This document shows positions 7,564 to 17,249 of a stretch of DNA of 64,000 nucleotides, in pieces. The notes beneath the pieces are model-generated. The model was given only the letters and a program-made list of their open reading frames with translations. It was not told the origin of the DNA and did not search any database. The DNA is from Sedimentisphaerales bacterium (GTDB lineage: Bacteria > Planctomycetota > Phycisphaerae > Sedimentisphaerales > Anaerobacaceae): positions 1 to 64,000 of the forward strand of contig JAFGCD010000138.1 of the NCBI GenBank assembly GCA_016932835.1, written 5' to 3'. Position 1 is the first letter of the stretch. The number at the start of each line of letters is the position of its first letter. A program made the position numbers and the translations under genes.

Positions 7564-9507
7564 TTATTCCTTTGCGGTTTTGTAGAGCCAGCAGGCTACT
7601 GCAATCAGCAGTGCTATGCCGAGGAGCGAGCCGCCGGTCATTTTCCAGAGAGGCAGCGAGATATTCTTCTTAGCGAGTATTACAATCGGTACGGCCAGTA
7701 GAATACCCATCAGCGCTTCGCCTGTGATCAGTCCCGATGCAAAGAGCAGGCCGCTCCTGCTGGAACCCTCGATTTCTTCGGCCTTGTCGCTGCGTCTTTT
7801 CCCGTAGGATTTGAGCGCCTGGTGGATCAGTCCCCCTGCGAAGATGGGAACGGAGAGTTCAAACGGCAGATAGAAGCCTATGGCCACGGCGAGGACCGGC
7901 GTTCTAAATGAACTCTTGATTTTCTGAAGATACAGGTCGAGCAGCACGATGCCTACGGCCAGGGCCATGCCGATCCAGACGTATGTCCAAGGCAGCCCGC
8001 CTCCGAAAACGCCGTTTGCAACGGAAGACATAAGACTGGCCTGTGCGGCTATGAGGGGCTCATCCTTGGCGGAGCTGTGCCCGGCGAATCCGTAGGCGTT
8101 GAGCAGCAGCATCATAATCGGCGCCATAACCAGTGCAGCCGAGAGCGTCCCGACCATCTGCATTATCTGCTGCTTCCAAGGTGTTGCTTTGACAATGTAG
8201 CCGGCTTTGAGGTCCTGCATATTGTCTCCTGCGATTGCGGCGGCACAGCAGACTACGCCTCCGATGATTATCGCAGCGGGAGGGCCGTCTTCGGCGCTGC
8301 TGCCCATGAGTACGAGCAACAGCAGCGCTGAGACCAGAACGGTCGCTATTGTCACTCCGGAGATCGGGTTGTTCGACGAGCCGACCAGGCCGGCCATGTA
8401 GCCGGCTACAGCCGAGAACAAAAAGCCGGTAATTAGCATTGTCACGGCCATGGGCAGTGCGACCTGGACCTGGCCCACGAATTTCTGGTACAGCAGAAAC
8501 AGCGGGACGACCGAAGCTGCTATCAGGATGAGTATCCACTTCATGGGCATGTCCTTTTCGGTGCGCGGGATTTGCTCTCGTTCGCCTATCACATTGCTGT
8601 AAGCCTTCAATCCGCTGCTGATGCCGCTGAAGATTGACTTCCTGAGATTTACGATGGTCCAGAGTCCCCCGACGAGCATGCCGCCGACGCCTATATAGCG
8701 CGTCTGCTGGGACCATATCGTATGCGCCCAGTCCACGGCCGTCATCGCTTCTCCGGCATTGGCGTGGCCTGCGGGGTAGATGCTCCAGGCATGCGTGCCG
8801 GCGAAGATGGGTATTGCGATGAGCCAGTTGGCAAGGCCTCCGAGGAAGATGAGCACTGCGATATTCAATCCGACGATATAGCCGACCGACAGCAACGCGG
8901 GACTGAGGTCGGAGCCGAAGTAGGCAATCGTGGAGCGCAGCCTCGCCGCTATTTCAAAATGTCCTGGCCACAGGCCGAATACTCCGGAGCAGATTCTGAA
9001 CAATCCGCCGACAACAGCGGCCTTTGCAATAGTCCAGACCCCTTTGCCACCCTGCTCGCCCGCCTCAAGGACCTCGGCGGTCGCTATGCCCTCAGGAAAT
9101 TTCAGCTTGCCTTCGACAATCAAGGCTCGGCGCAGCGGTATCGTGAACAATACTCCGAGAAGTCCTCCAAAGCCTGCGATGATCATCACCCATACAAGTC
9201 TTGGCCCGCTGAAATCAGGCCAGTAGTCCATAATTACAAGCGCCGGGAGTGTGAATATGACTCCGGCGGCGAGCGACTCGCCGGCAGAGGCCGCAGTCTG
9301 GACGATGTTGTTTTCGAGAATGTTGCTCTTGCGCCAAAGACGGAGGATTCCCATCGACACAACGGCAGCGGGTATCGAGGCAGAGACGGTCATGCCGACT
9401 CGCAAGCCTAAATACGCATTGGCCGCTGCGAGCACAATCGAGAGGACGACGCCAAGAACGAAGGCCTTTAGGGTAATTTCGGGTAATGATTTCTCTTCGA
9501 GATTCAT
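7564..9507 (-). CDS. OPT-family oligopeptide transporter
   Basis: A 647-residue polytopic membrane protein and second OPT-superfamily member in the window. It has the motifs LGLRVGMTVSASIPAAVVSM, NNIVQTAASAGESLAAG, GLVGSSNNPISG and MQDLKAGYIVKATPWKQQ, which are typical of the bacterial OPT branch of uncertain substrate. It is longer than the paralogue at 3709. The ATG at 9507 follows AGGTGA. The gene is convergent with the C1 peptidase gene and lies downstream of the M2-type peptidase on the same strand, with 73 bases between them. Proton-coupled import of oligopeptides is likely from the family and the peptidase neighbours. Confidence 0.93.
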   Translation of the reverse strand: MNLEEKSLPEITLKAFVLGVVLSIVLAAANAYLGLRVGMTVSASIPAAVVSMGILRLWRKSNILENNIVQTAASAGESLAAGVIFTLPALVIMDYWPDFSGPRLVWVMIIAGFGGLLGVLFTIPLRRALIVEGKLKFPEGIATAEVLEAGEQGGKGVWTIAKAAVVGGLFRICSGVFGLWPGHFEIAARLRSTIAYFGSDLSPALLSVGYIVGLNIAVLIFLGGLANWLIAIPIFAGTHAWSIYPAGHANAGEAMTAVDWAHTIWSQQTRYIGVGGMLVGGLWTIVNLRKSIFSGISSGLKAYSNVIGEREQIPRTEKDMPMKWILILIAASVVPLFLLYQKFVGQVQVALPMAVTMLITGFLFSAVAGYMAGLVGSSNNPISGVTIATVLVSALLLLVLMGSSAEDGPPAAIIIGGVVCCAAAIAGDNMQDLKAGYIVKATPWKQQIMQMVGTLSAALVMAPIMMLLLNAYGFAGHSSAKDEPLIAAQASLMSSVANGVFGGGLPWTYVWIGMALAVGIVLLDLYLQKIKSSFRTPVLAVAIGFYLPFELSVPIFAGGLIHQALKSYGKRRSDKAEEIEGSSRSGLLFASGLITGEALMGILLAVPIVILAKKNISLPLWKMTGGSLLGIALLIAVACWLYKTAKE

Positions 9508-9580
9508 GATTCACCTATGCGTATTCAGCACCGAACTTGACCGCCCAGAGACGAAACAGCGTTGGGCCAGAGCATTTTCA

Positions 9581-11260
9581 TCATTTCACGAACTGCCGCA
9601 CGAAATATTCCGGGTTCAGCGGTTCTGCGGTCGCCCGCCTTATCATCTCGTTCCAGTGGTAAAGCGAGCCTGCATGAAAGACTTTTTCTTTGAGGAATGT
9701 CCCCGCCTGCTTCTCGCCGACGTAGCTTACGCCTTCATCGGATTGCAGTCCGAGAACCCTTGTCACGATGTGGTTATGCAACTGCGATGCGAGCAATTCG
9801 CCGAGCATGTAGTTATGGTAATAGCAGGGCGCGATTGCGAAATGGATCTTCGCCGCCCAGTCCGGTTCGTCACGGCCGGAGGGCATTCTCACGAACTGAT
9901 ACTTCTCGACGGTCTTCCACCACAAGGCGTTGAGGTCCTGGTCCGGATCGGCGTAGAGCTGCTTTTCGAAGCTGTACATGACCATCGCCCATCGGGCAAA
10001 GATCAACTGTTTGAGCCGGGCGTATTTGTCGGCCACTTTCTCAATGTCCGCGCGTTGTTCGTCCGAGAGGTCCAGCATCTTCTGCATCCAGGCCGGATTC
10101 CTGCTTAGCCTGCCGAAAAACATCGCAACGGCCTCGGTCGTGAAGGGGTGGACGGGTTCTCTGAGCAGCCAGGGGACCTGCGGATCGTGGAATTTGTCAT
10201 AAACCGCGTGCCCCAGTTCGTGAAGCTGCGTCTCCATCCAGGTCTCGTTATTCTTGAGGTTGCATAGAATGCGAACGTCCCCGGCCTTGTCGATATCGGT
10301 GCAGAAGGCGTGCGGATTCTTGCCGTCTCGTTCGTAGAGGTCGCTCTTTTCGATTATTGACTCGACCGGCAAGCCTATCGACGCATAGAACTTCACCGAG
10401 ATATCTTTAATATCCTTATCCTTATAGTACGAGTCGAGGTCGATCTCGTAAACGAGCGGCGTTTCCTGGAAGAACGGGTCGTGGTAGTGCCACGGCATCA
10501 GCTCCGCGACGCCGATGTTGCAGTTGGCCGCCAGTATCTTATCGAGGTCTGCCTTTAATTGTGCAAAGGGCAGGTTGGTCAGTTTGTAGAGCTCGTCGAA
10601 AACTTTGTCGATATCTTCGACGTCCTGCTCGCCTGTGGCCAGTGACATGGTATGGTAATTATCGAAGCCGAGTTTCCGGGCAGCCTTGTTTCTCAGCTTG
10701 ACCAGCCGGATTATGTCGCCGGCGACCACAGGGCCCACCTGCTTGCTTGCGAGCCAGGCCTTCTTCCTTTCTGCTGAATTTGTCTCGGTTTTGAGGATAT
10801 GCTTAATCCTGCTGTCGGTGACTTTATCGCCGTCAATAGTACCCCTGAAAACGCTGAAGTTCTTCTCGATCTCAACGCCGAGATCGTTGATTTCCTTCAG
10901 CAGTTCAGGTTCGATCTGGTTGCTGAGGTAGGCGTTGTAGAGGACATTCAGTTGACGTCTGAGAACCGGATCGACTATCAGCGACGATTTTTTTGCGTCG
11001 GATAGAAATTCGAAATCATGCGGATTGCTGTATATCCAGCGGATTTTCAGGCTCAGTTCACTGGTTCTGTCGTAGTCCTCGGCCTTTCCGCTGACGGCGG
11101 CATCCCAGGACGCCAGGGACGCCTGTTTTGCCAGCGGCCTGACTTTATCGGCATGTACGTGGATGAAGTGGTCGAGCTGCTCCTGCCTGACTTGGGCTGC
11201 GCATCCTGAGAAGATGAGGCAGGTTATCACTATTGCGGATAGGATCGTGGTCTGATTCAT
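9581..11260 (-). CDS. M2-type zinc metallopeptidase (ACE-like lipoprotein)
   Basis: A 559-residue peptidase with a lipoprotein signal (hydrophobic stretch then FSGC, Cys20), so it is probably anchored on the periplasmic side. The gluzincin active site is HELGH (His347, Glu348, His351), with the third zinc ligand Glu376 in TTEAVAMFFG. The all-helical surroundings and spacing resemble angiotensin-converting-enzyme-type M2 dipeptidyl carboxypeptidases; M3 is the nearest alternative. The ATG at 11260 is preceded by GGAGAAG. It lies between the tricorn-like protease upstream and the OPT transporter downstream, all on the minus strand, which suggests a degrade-and-import set for peptides. Confidence 0.88.
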   Translation of the reverse strand: MNQTTILSAIVITCLIFSGCAAQVRQEQLDHFIHVHADKVRPLAKQASLASWDAAVSGKAEDYDRTSELSLKIRWIYSNPHDFEFLSDAKKSSLIVDPVLRRQLNVLYNAYLSNQIEPELLKEINDLGVEIEKNFSVFRGTIDGDKVTDSRIKHILKTETNSAERKKAWLASKQVGPVVAGDIIRLVKLRNKAARKLGFDNYHTMSLATGEQDVEDIDKVFDELYKLTNLPFAQLKADLDKILAANCNIGVAELMPWHYHDPFFQETPLVYEIDLDSYYKDKDIKDISVKFYASIGLPVESIIEKSDLYERDGKNPHAFCTDIDKAGDVRILCNLKNNETWMETQLHELGHAVYDKFHDPQVPWLLREPVHPFTTEAVAMFFGRLSRNPAWMQKMLDLSDEQRADIEKVADKYARLKQLIFARWAMVMYSFEKQLYADPDQDLNALWWKTVEKYQFVRMPSGRDEPDWAAKIHFAIAPCYYHNYMLGELLASQLHNHIVTRVLGLQSDEGVSYVGEKQAGTFLKEKVFHAGSLYHWNEMIRRATAEPLNPEYFVRQFVK

Positions 11261-11305
11261 TGTGTCTTCTCCTATTTTTCGGCGACCCTTCTCTTGTCCG
11301 GTCGG

Positions 11306-14300
11306 CTATTTTTCCCTGCCCGAACGGTCGGGGTAAGCCGGTTTGGGCAGTTTGGGAGGCGGCTGTTTTTCGAGCAGGTCGAGGATTACTTCGATTGCCT
11401 TTTCAAGTTGGGGGTCGCGGCCTTGGGCCATTTTGTGGGGTTCGTTCTCAAGCGGGTAATCGGGGTCCACGCCGTAGCCTTCGACATCCCACCGGCCTTC
11501 GGTATTCCAGAAGCCGAACGTCGGGACGGAGACATAACCGCCGTCGATGGGCTGGGGATTTCCGCTGATTCCTATGAGTCCTCCCCATGTTCTTGTTCCG
11601 ACGAGCGGTCCGAGGCCGGCCTTTCGGAAGTAGTACGGGAATGCGTCGCCGCCTGAGCCGGACCAGCCGTTGGTGAGCATGACCTTCGGGCCGTCGTGTG
11701 CGACGAACGGGCTTCGCCAGTCGCGGTGGTCTCTTCGGGCCCAGTAGTTGTAAACGGGTCGGTCGAGCAATTCGATGAAGCGGTCCGGGATCTGGCCTCC
11801 GCTGTTGAATCGTTCGTCTATTATGAGCGCTTCCTTGTTCCACTGAGGGGTAAACTGGCGGACCAGTTCGTTCTGTCCGTTGCGGCTGGTATCCGGCACA
11901 TAGACGTAGCCGACGCGATTATTCGTTGCTTCGCGGACCTTCTGCCGGTTGCTCTCAATCCACGCGAGGTTTCGCAAGCGAAACTCGCTTGAGTCCGGCT
12001 TGACATTCACCTCGCGAGCGCCTTCAATTTCGGGCTTGTCGCTGATAGTCAACGCTACGACCTCGCCGGCAAGCCCCTGAAACGCGGCCCAGGGGTCTTT
12101 GGACGTATCGACTTTTTTGCCGTTGACGGCGAGCAGATAATCGCCTTCGTTGACCTCGATGCCGGGCTGCCTGAGCGGAGAGCGGACGTCCGCATCCCAG
12201 ACGGCGCCCTCGTAGATCTTGCTGATTCTGTAGGCGTTGTTTTCCTCGTCCAGCTCGAAGTCACAGCCGAGCAGGCCGACGGAGATACTGTCGGGGTATT
12301 CGATGTCACCGCCTCGAACGTAGGTATGCGAGGCGTTGAGTTCAGCGATCATCTCTCCGATAACGTAGTTGAGGTCTTCGCGGTCCACAACGTAGTCGAG
12401 GAGGACCTTGTAACGTTCTTTGATTGCGTTCCAGTCGAGGCCGTGCATATTGGGGTCGTAGAAGAAATCTCGCTGGAGGCGCCAGGCCTCTGTGAATATC
12501 TGTCGCCACTCGGCGTGCGGGTCTATCCAGGCTTTCAGTTTGCCCGCAGAGATTTCTCCGTCGCCGACTTTCTTGCCCGCCGCCAGGTCGATAATTCCGT
12601 ATGTCGAATTGCTCCTGTAGATGACTTTCTTGCCGTCGGCCGAAACGTCGTAACTGCTGATTTTGGAGATAACGGTCTTTTCCTCGCGCTCCTTGAGGTC
12701 ATAGTAGAGAAGCGTGCCTGATGGCCTGCCGCGGTCGGCCGTGCCGGCGGGGAGGTATCGCGAGAAGACCAGCTTGCCTTTGACGCAACTGAGCGACCCG
12801 ATATTACCGGCGTCGATCGGCATCTTGACGATGCGGTTCTCGAAGCCGTCGAAATCAATTTTAACAGGCTCGGCCTTGTCTTTATCTTTTTCTTCCTTGT
12901 CGTCTTTGCCGGTGTCTTCATCGGCGGCGGCGTTCGGGTCGGTTTCGTCGCTCTTTTCGGCACTGTCGTCCGATTCAGCTTTCTCGTCGTTCTTGTCGGC
13001 CTTATCTTTTTTGTCTTTGTCTTCCTTCTCGGTGTATTCCTCGTCGCTTCGCGGTGCGATAGGCGAACCGACGTCTTTTCTGAGCGTGGCGGCGTATATC
13101 TCAGTTGCGTTCGGGTAAATCCACGTGTAGTCCATATCGCCGTAAACCGGTCTGAAGTCGCGGTCGGAGCAGAAAAAGAGGTAGTCGCCTTCGATATCGA
13201 AAACCGGATTGCGGTCGTCGTAGTAGTCGCCTGTTACCTGGTGTGTTTCCTGCTGTTCGCTGTCGTAGATCATGACTGCGCCGTTGCGGTTGGGCATAGT
13301 CTTGGCATAAGCGAGCCACCGGCTGTCCGGCGAGAAGGAATATGACCGCATCGTTGACCATTCGTCCTTGTCTATGAACTTCGGCGTTCCTGTCTCAATT
13401 TCTACGATGAAGAGGCTGCCGGTCTTATCCGAGAATGCGATCTTCCTGCTGTCCGGCGACCATACCGGCGAATATCTGAAGGCGCTTCCGTCTTTTGTAA
13501 TTTGCTTTTCCTGCCCCTTGCCGTCGCCGCTGCGCGTGTAAAGCTCGTATTCCCCCGTGCGGTCTGAGAAATATGCGACGGTTTTGCCGTCGGGTGACCA
13601 GGCAGGGTATCTCTCTGCGATTCCCGGAGTATTGGTGATATCGCGAACACTGCCGTGCTTTTCGGGGACGGTGAATATCTCGCCCCTGGCCTCGAAAAGT
13701 GCCCTTCGACCGCTGGGAGAGACTGCATAGTTTTCGATATTTCCGGAGACACTCTTGAGTCTCTTCCTGGCGCGAGGCAGGTCCGCGGGGACCTGGAGCA
13801 AGACGGGCTGGGATGTTTCATTTGCCAGGTCGAGCAGGTGCAGTCGGCCGGCGTTCTCGAATACGATTGCATCGGGTCCGATGCTGGGCCACTTGACGTC
13901 ATACTCGGCGAACTTCGTGACCTGGCGTGTTTTTCCGGACTCGAGGTCGTATGCCCAGATGTTGAGTTTCTTGTTTTCGTCGCGGTCGGAGAGGAAGTAA
14001 ATCGTATTTTCATGCCACATCGGCAGCGCATCGGTTCCGGCGAAATCGGTCAGCTTTTTCGAGTCTTTGTTGTCGAAATCATAGAGCCAGATATCGCTGG
14101 CCATTCCGCCGCGGTATCTCTTCCACGTCCTGAATTCGCGCGAGATGAACTGAAAGACCATTTTCTTTGCATCAGGGCTGAATGTCGCCAGCTCGCCGTA
14201 GGGCATCGGCAGGGTCTCGGGCAGGCCGCCGGCGACGGGCTGTTTGAAGAAGCGGTTGAAGCGGTTGGACGGGCTGAACATTCTCGAACGGTACAGGATG

Positions 14301-14680
14301 CTCTTGCCGTCGGGATACCATTCGACGACGAGGTCGGTTGCGGAATGATGGGTGAGGCGCTCGGGTGTGCCGCCATCGACATCAACGATATAGACATCGG
14401 TGTTGCCGTCGTAGTTGCCGCTGAAGGCAATCGTCTGCCCATCGGGGGAGAACTTGGGGAACATCTCCTGGCCCTTGGGCGAACTGAGCTTTCTCGCCAG
14501 GCCGCCCTGCCTGGGCACGGTCCAGAGGTCGCCCGCATAAACGAACACTATTCTCTCGGCACTGATATCCGGAAAACGAAGCATTCGGGCGTCCGGCGCC
14601 TTGACCTCTGCGGCGCCGGCAAATGAGACAAAAGTAAGTGTCGAGAAGAGGATTCCACAGGCCAAAACGTGATTTTTCAT
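11306..14680 (-). CDS. Tricorn-like S41 protease, exported
   Basis: An 1124-residue protein with a signal peptide (to about residue 23, FAGAAE). It has an N-terminal propeller of PD40/WD40-like repeats (repeated SPDGKxIAF/YxSDR units, about 30-520), then a very acidic Lys/Asp/Glu linker (about 545-615), a second domain, a PDZ domain and an S41 catalytic core. Tricorn catalytic features are visible: the Ser-His pair in NASHTY, the nucleophile Ser in WSGSGGDAFPYYF, and a late Glu-containing VEGYGVDPDYPLE. Tricorn proteases release short peptides. The archaeal enzyme is cytosolic, but this one carries an export signal. The ATG at 14680 has a GAGGT ribosome site. It is the probable first gene of a minus-strand group with the M2 peptidase and OPT transporter. 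Confidence 0.93.
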   Translation of the reverse strand: MKNHVLACGILFSTLTFVSFAGAAEVKAPDARMLRFPDISAERIVFVYAGDLWTVPRQGGLARKLSSPKGQEMFPKFSPDGQTIAFSGNYDGNTDVYIVDVDGGTPERLTHHSATDLVVEWYPDGKSILYRSRMFSPSNRFNRFFKQPVAGGLPETLPMPYGELATFSPDAKKMVFQFISREFRTWKRYRGGMASDIWLYDFDNKDSKKLTDFAGTDALPMWHENTIYFLSDRDENKKLNIWAYDLESGKTRQVTKFAEYDVKWPSIGPDAIVFENAGRLHLLDLANETSQPVLLQVPADLPRARKRLKSVSGNIENYAVSPSGRRALFEARGEIFTVPEKHGSVRDITNTPGIAERYPAWSPDGKTVAYFSDRTGEYELYTRSGDGKGQEKQITKDGSAFRYSPVWSPDSRKIAFSDKTGSLFIVEIETGTPKFIDKDEWSTMRSYSFSPDSRWLAYAKTMPNRNGAVMIYDSEQQETHQVTGDYYDDRNPVFDIEGDYLFFCSDRDFRPVYGDMDYTWIYPNATEIYAATLRKDVGSPIAPRSDEEYTEKEDKDKKDKADKNDEKAESDDSAEKSDETDPNAAADEDTGKDDKEEKDKDKAEPVKIDFDGFENRIVKMPIDAGNIGSLSCVKGKLVFSRYLPAGTADRGRPSGTLLYYDLKEREEKTVISKISSYDVSADGKKVIYRSNSTYGIIDLAAGKKVGDGEISAGKLKAWIDPHAEWRQIFTEAWRLQRDFFYDPNMHGLDWNAIKERYKVLLDYVVDREDLNYVIGEMIAELNASHTYVRGGDIEYPDSISVGLLGCDFELDEENNAYRISKIYEGAVWDADVRSPLRQPGIEVNEGDYLLAVNGKKVDTSKDPWAAFQGLAGEVVALTISDKPEIEGAREVNVKPDSSEFRLRNLAWIESNRQKVREATNNRVGYVYVPDTSRNGQNELVRQFTPQWNKEALIIDERFNSGGQIPDRFIELLDRPVYNYWARRDHRDWRSPFVAHDGPKVMLTNGWSGSGGDAFPYYFRKAGLGPLVGTRTWGGLIGISGNPQPIDGGYVSVPTFGFWNTEGRWDVEGYGVDPDYPLENEPHKMAQGRDPQLEKAIEVILDLLEKQPPPKLPKPAYPDRSGREK

Positions 14681-14776
14681 AAGGTTACCTCATCCGTGCG
14701 ATAACAGCGTCTAAATTCAGTTGTCATGGGGCGATACTATCAGTTTAGAGGCGTTTGGGCAAGGGCGATTTCTCCT

Positions 14777-14805
14777 TTGAAGCCGAGCCGCTCCGGGGGT
14801 AGTAT
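14777..14805 (+). promoter_or_regulatory. Putative sigma-70-type promoter of the POT gene
   Basis: TTGAAG-N17-TAGTAT in the divergent tricorn/POT intergenic region. The predicted start near 14812 leaves a leader of about 68 bases before the ATG at 14880. Confidence 0.45.
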
Positions 14806-14879
14806 ATTGGGGTATTGCATACGAGACAGGCCGTAGTCGATGCGGCTGGAAATCTTAGAGTGAATTATACAGGGCGATT

Positions 14880-16238
14880 ATGAGCAAAAGAGAATACATC
14901 ACCGCACCACTGCCGTCTGACAAAACACCCGCAGGGATACCATACATTCTTGGCAATGAGGCGGCTGAGAGATTCGCATTCTATGGAATGACCTCCATAT
15001 TAGTGATCTTCATGACTACGCATCTTCAGAATGCCGACGGCGCCAAAGCGCTAATGGGCGAGGAACGTGCCAAAAGCATCTTCCACTGGTTCAAAGCTGC
15101 TGCTTATTTCATGCCACTGATCGGAGCAATAGTCTCCGATCTCTGGCTCGGCAAATTCAAGACCATCTTCTTCTTTTCAATTGTGTACTGTCTCGGATTT
15201 GTGGCAATAGTCGTGGATATCACAAGGGCCGGATTGGCAATAGGGCTTATTCTCATGGCGGTCGGATCGGGTATGATCAAGCCATGCGTCTCGGCCAACG
15301 TGGGCGACCAGTTCGGAAAGAAGAATAAACATCTGATGAGCAGATGGTTCGGCTGGTTCTATTGGTCCGTCAATCTCGGTGCCTGTATCTCTATGTTCTT
15401 CTGCCCCTTGTTGAGGGCATGGTACGGCCCGCAAGTCGGATTCGGCGTTCCCATGGTCCTGATGTTCCTTGCGACTATTGTGTTTTGGATGGGCAAGTGG
15501 AAATTCGTGCATATCAAGCCCGCCGGCTCCAGCCTTATTAAAGAAACTTTCACAGGAGAAGGACTGAAAATCATCCTGAGGTTGCTCCCAATCTACTTGT
15601 TCGTCGGAATGTTCTGGTCCCTATTCGACCAGTCGCAATCTGCCTGGGTCCTCCAGGCAGAGAATATGGAGCTCAGATGGTGCTGGATAACATGGCTGCC
15701 AGACCAGATTCAATTCGTCAATTCACTGCTCATAATGATCTTGATCCCGCTCTTCGCTTACTTGATCTATCCGGCAATTAACAAGGTTTTTCCGCTAACG
15801 CCGCTTCGTAAAGTCGGAATAGGTATGTTTGTTGCCGCGTTGTCCTTCGTTACTCCCGCGATCATAGAGGCACAAATCGCAGCAGGAGCAAAACCGAGCA
15901 TAGGATGGCACTTCTTTGCATATATAATCTTGACGGCCGCGGAGGTGATGGTTTCAATCACCTGCCTGGAGTTCTCATATACCCAGGCCCCAAAGAAGAT
16001 GAAATCCTTCATCATGGCTATATATCTACTTTCCGTAACGCTCGGAAACGCCTTCACCGCTGCAGTCAATTACATTATCGAAAATGAGGACGGTACCCGA
16101 AAACTCCCCGGGGCAAGCTATTACTGGTTCTTCGTAGGCGCGATGTTTGTTACCGCTGTCATCTTCATTCCCATTGCAAAGCGATTTCACGGGCATACGT
16201 TTATACAGGATGAAGGGCCTGAGAATAACGAAGCGTAA
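14880..16238 (+). CDS. POT/PTR2-family proton-dependent oligopeptide transporter
   Basis: A 452-residue major-facilitator protein of the POT (PTR2) family, which imports di- and tripeptides with protons. The signature ExxERFxFYG appears at the first helix (NEAAERFAFYGM), and the PTR2 segment appears as GSGMIKPCVSANVGDQF followed by FYWSVNLGA. Some 12 hydrophobic helices are predictable. It is transcribed alone, divergent from the tricorn-like protease. With two OPT transporters and three exported peptidases nearby it completes a peptide-uptake cluster. The C-terminal tail is short and charged. Confidence 0.94.
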   Translation: MSKREYITAPLPSDKTPAGIPYILGNEAAERFAFYGMTSILVIFMTTHLQNADGAKALMGEERAKSIFHWFKAAAYFMPLIGAIVSDLWLGKFKTIFFFSIVYCLGFVAIVVDITRAGLAIGLILMAVGSGMIKPCVSANVGDQFGKKNKHLMSRWFGWFYWSVNLGACISMFFCPLLRAWYGPQVGFGVPMVLMFLATIVFWMGKWKFVHIKPAGSSLIKETFTGEGLKIILRLLPIYLFVGMFWSLFDQSQSAWVLQAENMELRWCWITWLPDQIQFVNSLLIMILIPLFAYLIYPAINKVFPLTPLRKVGIGMFVAALSFVTPAIIEAQIAAGAKPSIGWHFFAYIILTAAEVMVSITCLEFSYTQAPKKMKSFIMAIYLLSVTLGNAFTAAVNYIIENEDGTRKLPGASYYWFFVGAMFVTAVIFIPIAKRFHGHTFIQDEGPENNEA

Positions 16239-16276
16239 AAAAGCGGGCCGTGCGAAGTACTTCCTCGAACGGCCCG
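16238..16276 (-). terminator. Intrinsic terminator of the DUF1080 gene
   Basis: On the minus strand an 8-base-pair stem (CGGGCCGT / ACGGCCCG, 16276-16269 with 16251-16244) has a 17-base loop that holds its own palindrome GAAGTACTTC. It is followed by CTTTTTT. It lies between convergent genes and may act in both directions, but only the minus strand has a U-run. Confidence 0.75.
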
Positions 16277-16298
16277 TGATTGTTTAAATAAGCACTCG

Positions 16299-16916
16299 TC
16301 AGAGTTCCTTTATTTTCAGTTCTTTTACGACTATCTTCATCGGTCCGAATTCGGCGCCGGGGTGCACCTGGAAGCCTATCTTACCCGAATCTGTCGTCGC
16401 GTCATGCACGTCGGCGACCTGCGTTCCGTTGAGCCAGACCTGGATATGGTCGCCCTCGGCACGGACCTTCATCGTGTTCCAGCCTTCCCTGTTGACGATG
16501 GACTCGTCTTCGTTCATCGCGATGAACATCTTTCCGGGGCAGTAAACCGTGCCGGACCAGCAGACCGGATTCTTCCATTCGAGGATGTCGGCCTGGTAGG
16601 CCTTCTGCGGTGACTGGAACCGGAACCAGATACCGGAATTGCAGGGCCATTCGGTACGGTAGGCGGCGATCAATTCGAAATTCGTAAAGGCCTGCTTCGT
16701 GAAAAGGTCACCGGGGGCGTTGTTTTCCCCCTGGGTTCCGACGAGCATCCTGTCTTCGACGACCCACTTCGCGTTTCCCGTCGCCTCGAAGGCGTCGAGG
16801 TCTTTGCCGTTGAATAGTTTCGTGTAGCCGGCCCCGCTGCCGCGAAATACCTTTCCGCAGCCAACTGTCAGCACCAAAGCCGTCAGGCAAAATACAATCA
16901 AGCTTTTCTTTGACAT
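16299..16916 (-). CDS. DUF1080 (3-keto-disaccharide hydrolase-like) lipoprotein
   Basis: A 205-residue secreted protein with a lipoprotein signal (ALVLTVGCG). A single DUF1080 concanavalin-like beta-sandwich follows, marked by YTKLFNGKDLDAF near the start and VWLNGTQVADVHD then GKIGFQVHPG near the end. DUF1080 domains are abundant in planctomycetes, and some act on 3-keto-glycosides. The start at 16916 (MSKKS) is chosen over 16922 because the AAAGGAG site is six bases upstream of it. It lies downstream of the GH172 gene on the same strand but 333 bases apart, with a possible terminator between. The exact substrate is unknown. Confidence 0.88.
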   Translation of the reverse strand: MSKKSLIVFCLTALVLTVGCGKVFRGSGAGYTKLFNGKDLDAFEATGNAKWVVEDRMLVGTQGENNAPGDLFTKQAFTNFELIAAYRTEWPCNSGIWFRFQSPQKAYQADILEWKNPVCWSGTVYCPGKMFIAMNEDESIVNREGWNTMKVRAEGDHIQVWLNGTQVADVHDATTDSGKIGFQVHPGAEFGPMKIVVKELKIKEL

Positions 16917-17249
16917 AACCATCTCCTTTACATGTCATTGAACCGGATTAGAATCGGCTTTCTACTCGGCGGCGCCGAGGAAGCGCCTTTATTTCCGCCA
17001 TAATATCGAAATGCCGCCGGAAATTCCACTGCTATCACTGCAATTTCGCCGGCGCTTCGGCTCGTTCCGGATTGAACAGATCTTCGGCCCGCCCCGCAGC
17101 GCAAGAGATCAGCAATACAGCCGACCAGACTGCATGTTGCTGCGGCGAAATTGAACTACTTGAATCGACATTCATCATGCCCGCTCGAAATCAGTCTGCA
17201 AAAGACGAAAAAAGTCTATGTCACTATCGGTGACAAGCTACGGACGCGG
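16917..17249. other. Intergenic region between DUF1080 and GH172 genes
   Basis: There is no convincing ORF or RNA gene. The only structure seen is the small hairpin with an A/T run near 17208-17235, listed separately. The DUF1080 promoter presumably lies here, but no good sigma-70 match was found. Confidence 0.5.
17208..17235 (-). terminator. Possible terminator after the GH172 gene
   Basis: On the minus strand the hairpin TGTCAC-CGATA-GTGACA, 15 bases beyond the GH172 stop, is followed five bases later by TTTTTT. The stem is only six base pairs, so strength is uncertain. Confidence 0.4.
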
